Shown: positions 31,197 through 33,009 of the stretch, in pieces
Position numbering within the stretch: the first letter of the stretch is position 1
Layout: the number at the start of each line of letters is the position of its first letter
NCBI GenBank assembly: GCA_030377865.1
Contig: JAUCGA010000062.1
Span: 1 to 33,009, forward strand
Reading direction: 5' to 3'
DNA from: Anaerolineales bacterium HSG25
Lineage (GTDB): Bacteria; Chloroflexota; Anaerolineae; 4572-78; J111
DNA length: 33,009 nucleotides
The notes under the pieces: model-generated
What the model was told of the DNA's origin: nothing
The model's database searches: none
Seen by the model: the letters and a program-made list of their open reading frames with translations, nothing else
Translations under genes and position numbers: made by a program

Positions 31197-32000
31197 TTAT
31201 CCCGACCCATTTTGTCCTACAAATCGAGCGACTGTTTCATTAAATGCGGTGGGATTATCCCAATTAAGCACATGACCCGCGTTGGCAATGGTGACCAGTT
31301 CTGCATTGGGAATTCGTATAGCCATCTCGCAGGCATGGGGATAAATCGGTACGAAATATTGCCCCATCATAATTAGGGTAGGGCAGGTTATTTGAGCTAG
31401 ACGACCACGGCTACTAAACTCAAATGAGGCTTGTATGATTGCGTGGGTACTGGATGGATCGTTATTATGGCGAGTTAATTCATTCCGAATAAAAGCATAA
31501 GCTTGTTGTGAACTTGGCCCGTACATGGTAAAAAACCGTGCAAATAGGTCAAGTTGGGTTTCGATATCGACAAAGTGAGGCATCCAAAAACGAGTAGTCA
31601 TGCTCCAGGCGGCATCAAAGGGAGTAATCCATGAGCTATGGATTGTCTCGGCCAATATCAATCGTGAGACTCGTTCGGGATGACGCAACGCCAACTCTTG
31701 AGCCACCATTCCACCAAAAGAGTGACCACAACAGGCCACTTTTTCGATATTAAGCGAATCAAGAAGCGTGACTAAGTCGTCAGCCAATAAGGCCACGTTG
31801 TAGTTATCGGCTGATGAGCCGGATTCGCCATGCCCACGCAAATCACAAGTGATGACTTGATGATTTGCGGCAAAATAGTTTAACTGAGGTTGCCATGACT
31901 GACGCGATACAAAGATGCCGTGTAAAAACAGGATTGGCGCACCTTGTCCAATAACATCATAACTGAGTATAGTTTTGTCGTTTAAAGTTATAGTTGGCAT
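31197..32000 (-). CDS. Alpha/beta hydrolase
   Basis: 267 residues. LFLHGIFVSRQSW (oxyanion region), DLRGHGES, the nucleophile elbow GHSFGGM with Ser94, and the catalytic His243 in NAGHVLNW are clear. The acid normally found after strand 7 (GxxDxxxP) is replaced: the segment reads MMGQYFVPIYP, with Phe where Asp is expected. Either another acid serves or activity is reduced. The substrate is unknown; haloperoxidase-like, lactonase-like and MenH-like enzymes share this fold. AGGA lies about ten bases before the ATG. It is probably transcribed alone, ended by the hairpin at 31148-31180. Confidence 0.88.
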   Translation of the reverse strand: MPTITLNDKTILSYDVIGQGAPILFLHGIFVSRQSWQPQLNYFAANHQVITCDLRGHGESGSSADNYNVALLADDLVTLLDSLNIEKVACCGHSFGGMVAQELALRHPERVSRLILAETIHSSWITPFDAAWSMTTRFWMPHFVDIETQLDLFARFFTMYGPSSQQAYAFIRNELTRHNNDPSSTHAIIQASFEFSSRGRLAQITCPTLIMMGQYFVPIYPHACEMAIRIPNAELVTIANAGHVLNWDNPTAFNETVARFVGQNGSG

Positions 32001-32079
32001 AATAAGTTCCTAACTAACTGTAATGGATAAAAAATATGATAACGCTATTTTTTGTAGTGGTCAGCTTGATGTTGAAAAC

Positions 32080-32134
32080 GGAGTGCAACGGCTTTAGCTG
32101 TTGCTACAGGCAATGGCTGAACCCATTGCACTCC
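32080..32134. repeat. GGAGTGCAA...TTGCACTCC palindrome with unique interior
   Basis: The arms GGAGTGCAACGG and CCCATTGCACTCC enclose CTTTAGCTGTTGCTACAGG. The same outer words bound the cores of family B elements, but the interior here is unrelated. The right edge serves as target for the adjacent family C element. Confidence 0.5.
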
Positions 32135-32140
32135 AACATC

Positions 32141-32231
32141 GTAAAAGTTCAGTAAAACCGCCCTAGAAACCCGATTTCTCAAAGAAATCGGGTTTCTGAC
32201 GTTCCTTCTGGCGAGTTCACTGAATATTTAC
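32141..32231. mobile_element. MITE-like element, family C copy 4
   Basis: The ends are GTAAAAGTTCAGTAAAA and TTCACTGAATATTTAC, with the AAACCCGATTTCT stem. Flanking direct repeats CAACATC are at 32134-32140 and 32232-32238 (7 bp; one base may have been lost from an original 8). Confidence 0.85.
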
Positions 32232-32270
32232 CAACATCAACCTACCACAAATTTTTACGAATATATGCGG

Positions 32271-32681
32271 TTAAGCTCCTACCAACTCTGCGCCTAGTCG
32301 AGCCAGAATAACATCCTTATCCTCTGGCAATCCACTTACGCCGACGGCTCCGATAATCTGATTGTCATGCAAAATTGGAATTCCTCCCCCCCAACTTACA
32401 TAACGTAGGTCGCCGAAGTTGGTCATAGGGAATCCTTCGGTTTTGGCTCGTTCTCCTAAAACACCTGTCTCAATCTGTTCGCGAGCCGCGGTAAAAGCTT
32501 TTGCTATGGCTATGTTAAGCGAAGGGAGGCGACAGCCATCGGTGCGTAAAAAAGCGACTAACTCGCCGTGAGCATCCACCACGGCAATCGCCGCGCCCAA
32601 TTGTTCTTTTTCTACCTCGGCCTGAATGGCTTGGATAATGGTCATGGCCTCAGTATGGGATAGTTGATACGTTTGATACAT
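32271..32681 (-). CDS. GlcG/HbpS-like (DUF336) protein
   Basis: 136 residues. The fold is recognised from SHTEAMTIIQAIQAEVEKE, AIAVVDAHGELVAFLRTDG, the AKAFTAARE helix, and the C-terminal GGIPILHDNQIIGAVGVSG and DKDVILARLGAELV. Family members bind haem or small molecules (HbpS) or lie in glycolate or diol operons (GlcG). No partner gene is adjacent, so the role is unassigned. The ATG at 32681 is preferred, with AAGGAAA about seven bases upstream. A longer open frame to 32792 would run into the family B element and gives unlike residues. Confidence 0.9.
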   Translation of the reverse strand: MYQTYQLSHTEAMTIIQAIQAEVEKEQLGAAIAVVDAHGELVAFLRTDGCRLPSLNIAIAKAFTAAREQIETGVLGERAKTEGFPMTNFGDLRYVSWGGGIPILHDNQIIGAVGVSGLPEDKDVILARLGAELVGA

Positions 32682-32710
32682 AATAATTTCCTTTTTTTGA
32701 TTATATTTAA

Positions 32711-32850
32711 TAGAGTCGTTCGGCAATAAAGGAGTGCAAAATCTTCTTGCTTTTGCCGGAGACAAACATGCAAAAGCAAGAAGATTTTGCACTCCGCAGA
32801 CCTCGAATTTGAGTTTTTATACGATGATAAGTTATTGCCGAACAACTCTA
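32711..32850. mobile_element. MITE-like element, family B copy 3
   Basis: The ends are TAGAGTCGTTCGGCAATAA and TTATTGCCGAACAACTCTA (18 of 19 complementary), with TA at both extremities. The core is a long hairpin GGAGTGCAAAATCTTCTTGC...GAAGATTTTGCACTCC (32731-32795). It is the best-preserved copy and the inverse of 10929-11070. It begins 30 bases upstream of the GlcG-like start codon. Confidence 0.82.
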
Positions 32851-33009
32851 AGTAACTTTCATTTCTAAGTTGTCACTTTTCCCATCGGGTAGGTCGGAGG
32901 CTTGCGCCTCCTTCCCCCCGTTGCCGCAATAGGGTTAATTCCCCATATTTCCCAGCGTACGGCTTTCCCGTACTGGGCGGCTTCCAAATGTATTGCCCGA
33001 TAAGGGAAA
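32849..33009. repeat. Second copy of the 35-bp repeat and a possible further palindromic element
   Basis: Positions 32849-32883 are identical to 14300-14334. From 32877 to the window end, the left word TTTTCCCATCGGGTA is mirrored by TTGCCCGATAAGGGAAA. An inner hairpin GGAGGC / GCCTCC is present (about 32893-32911). The element may continue beyond the window. No gene is seen. Confidence 0.5.

Noticed and set aside
32682..32792. 37-residue N-terminal extension of the GlcG-like protein
   Set aside because: It is read through a family B element, and a good ribosome binding site precedes the ATG at 32681.

Overview
The window looks like chromosomal DNA of a free-living bacterium of moderate GC content, most likely a member of the Chloroflexota (Anaerolineae-like). 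This is inferred from the style of several proteins: a LuxR/NarL-type histidine kinase with an RLARDLHDSVTQTLFSAS phosphoacceptor region, an nSTAND ATPase fused to a TolB-type propeller, and a YegI-like kinase with a membrane tail. No rRNA, tRNA or universal marker is present, so the placement is tentative. Most genes are single housekeeping or accessory genes separated by repeat-filled gaps.

Layout, left to right: a repeat-rich gap; a two-module FtsX/MacB-type ABC permease; a small DUF2281-like gene overlapping a frameshifted retropepsin-like protease; a PAS-GAF histidine kinase; an AAA-ATPase/PD-(D/E)XK protein. On the minus strand follow a YegI-like kinase and a small HD alarmone-hydrolase-like gene. 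Then come a divergent Leu/Phe-tRNA-protein transferase relative (plus), the proton-translocating transhydrogenase operon pntAA-pntAB-pntB (minus, with a clear promoter and palindromic operator), argH (minus), and a tyrosine-recombinase homologue that has lost its nucleophile (plus). Next is the minus-strand operon diacylglycerol-kinase-like, SAM methyltransferase, nSTAND-TolB protein. The rest is nearly all minus strand: an AlkD-like protein, an alpha-oxoamine synthase, radC, a cupin, mutS, a menE-like gene overlapping a small TolB-like membrane protein, an alpha/beta hydrolase and a GlcG/HbpS-like protein.

The most striking content is between the genes. The gaps are packed with short non-coding palindromic elements, and at least three families behave like MITEs. 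Family C (about 80-90 bp, ends GTAAA...TTTAC) has four copies, each flanked by 7-8 bp direct repeats. Family A (about 95-152 bp, ends CTTRKTACCCGACA) has five copies, three of them flanked by 9 bp direct repeats at exactly the position predicted by the ends; it carries two unrelated interiors between the same ends. Family B (about 130-140 bp, ends TAGAGTTGTTCGGCAATAA) has TA at both ends. A further 92 bp palindrome is flanked by perfect 10 bp direct repeats. No transposase is present, so any mobilising enzyme must be elsewhere. Several copies sit at gene edges: one supplies the stop codon of the Aat-like gene, one lies against the radC stop, and one lies 11 bp upstream of the mutS start codon.
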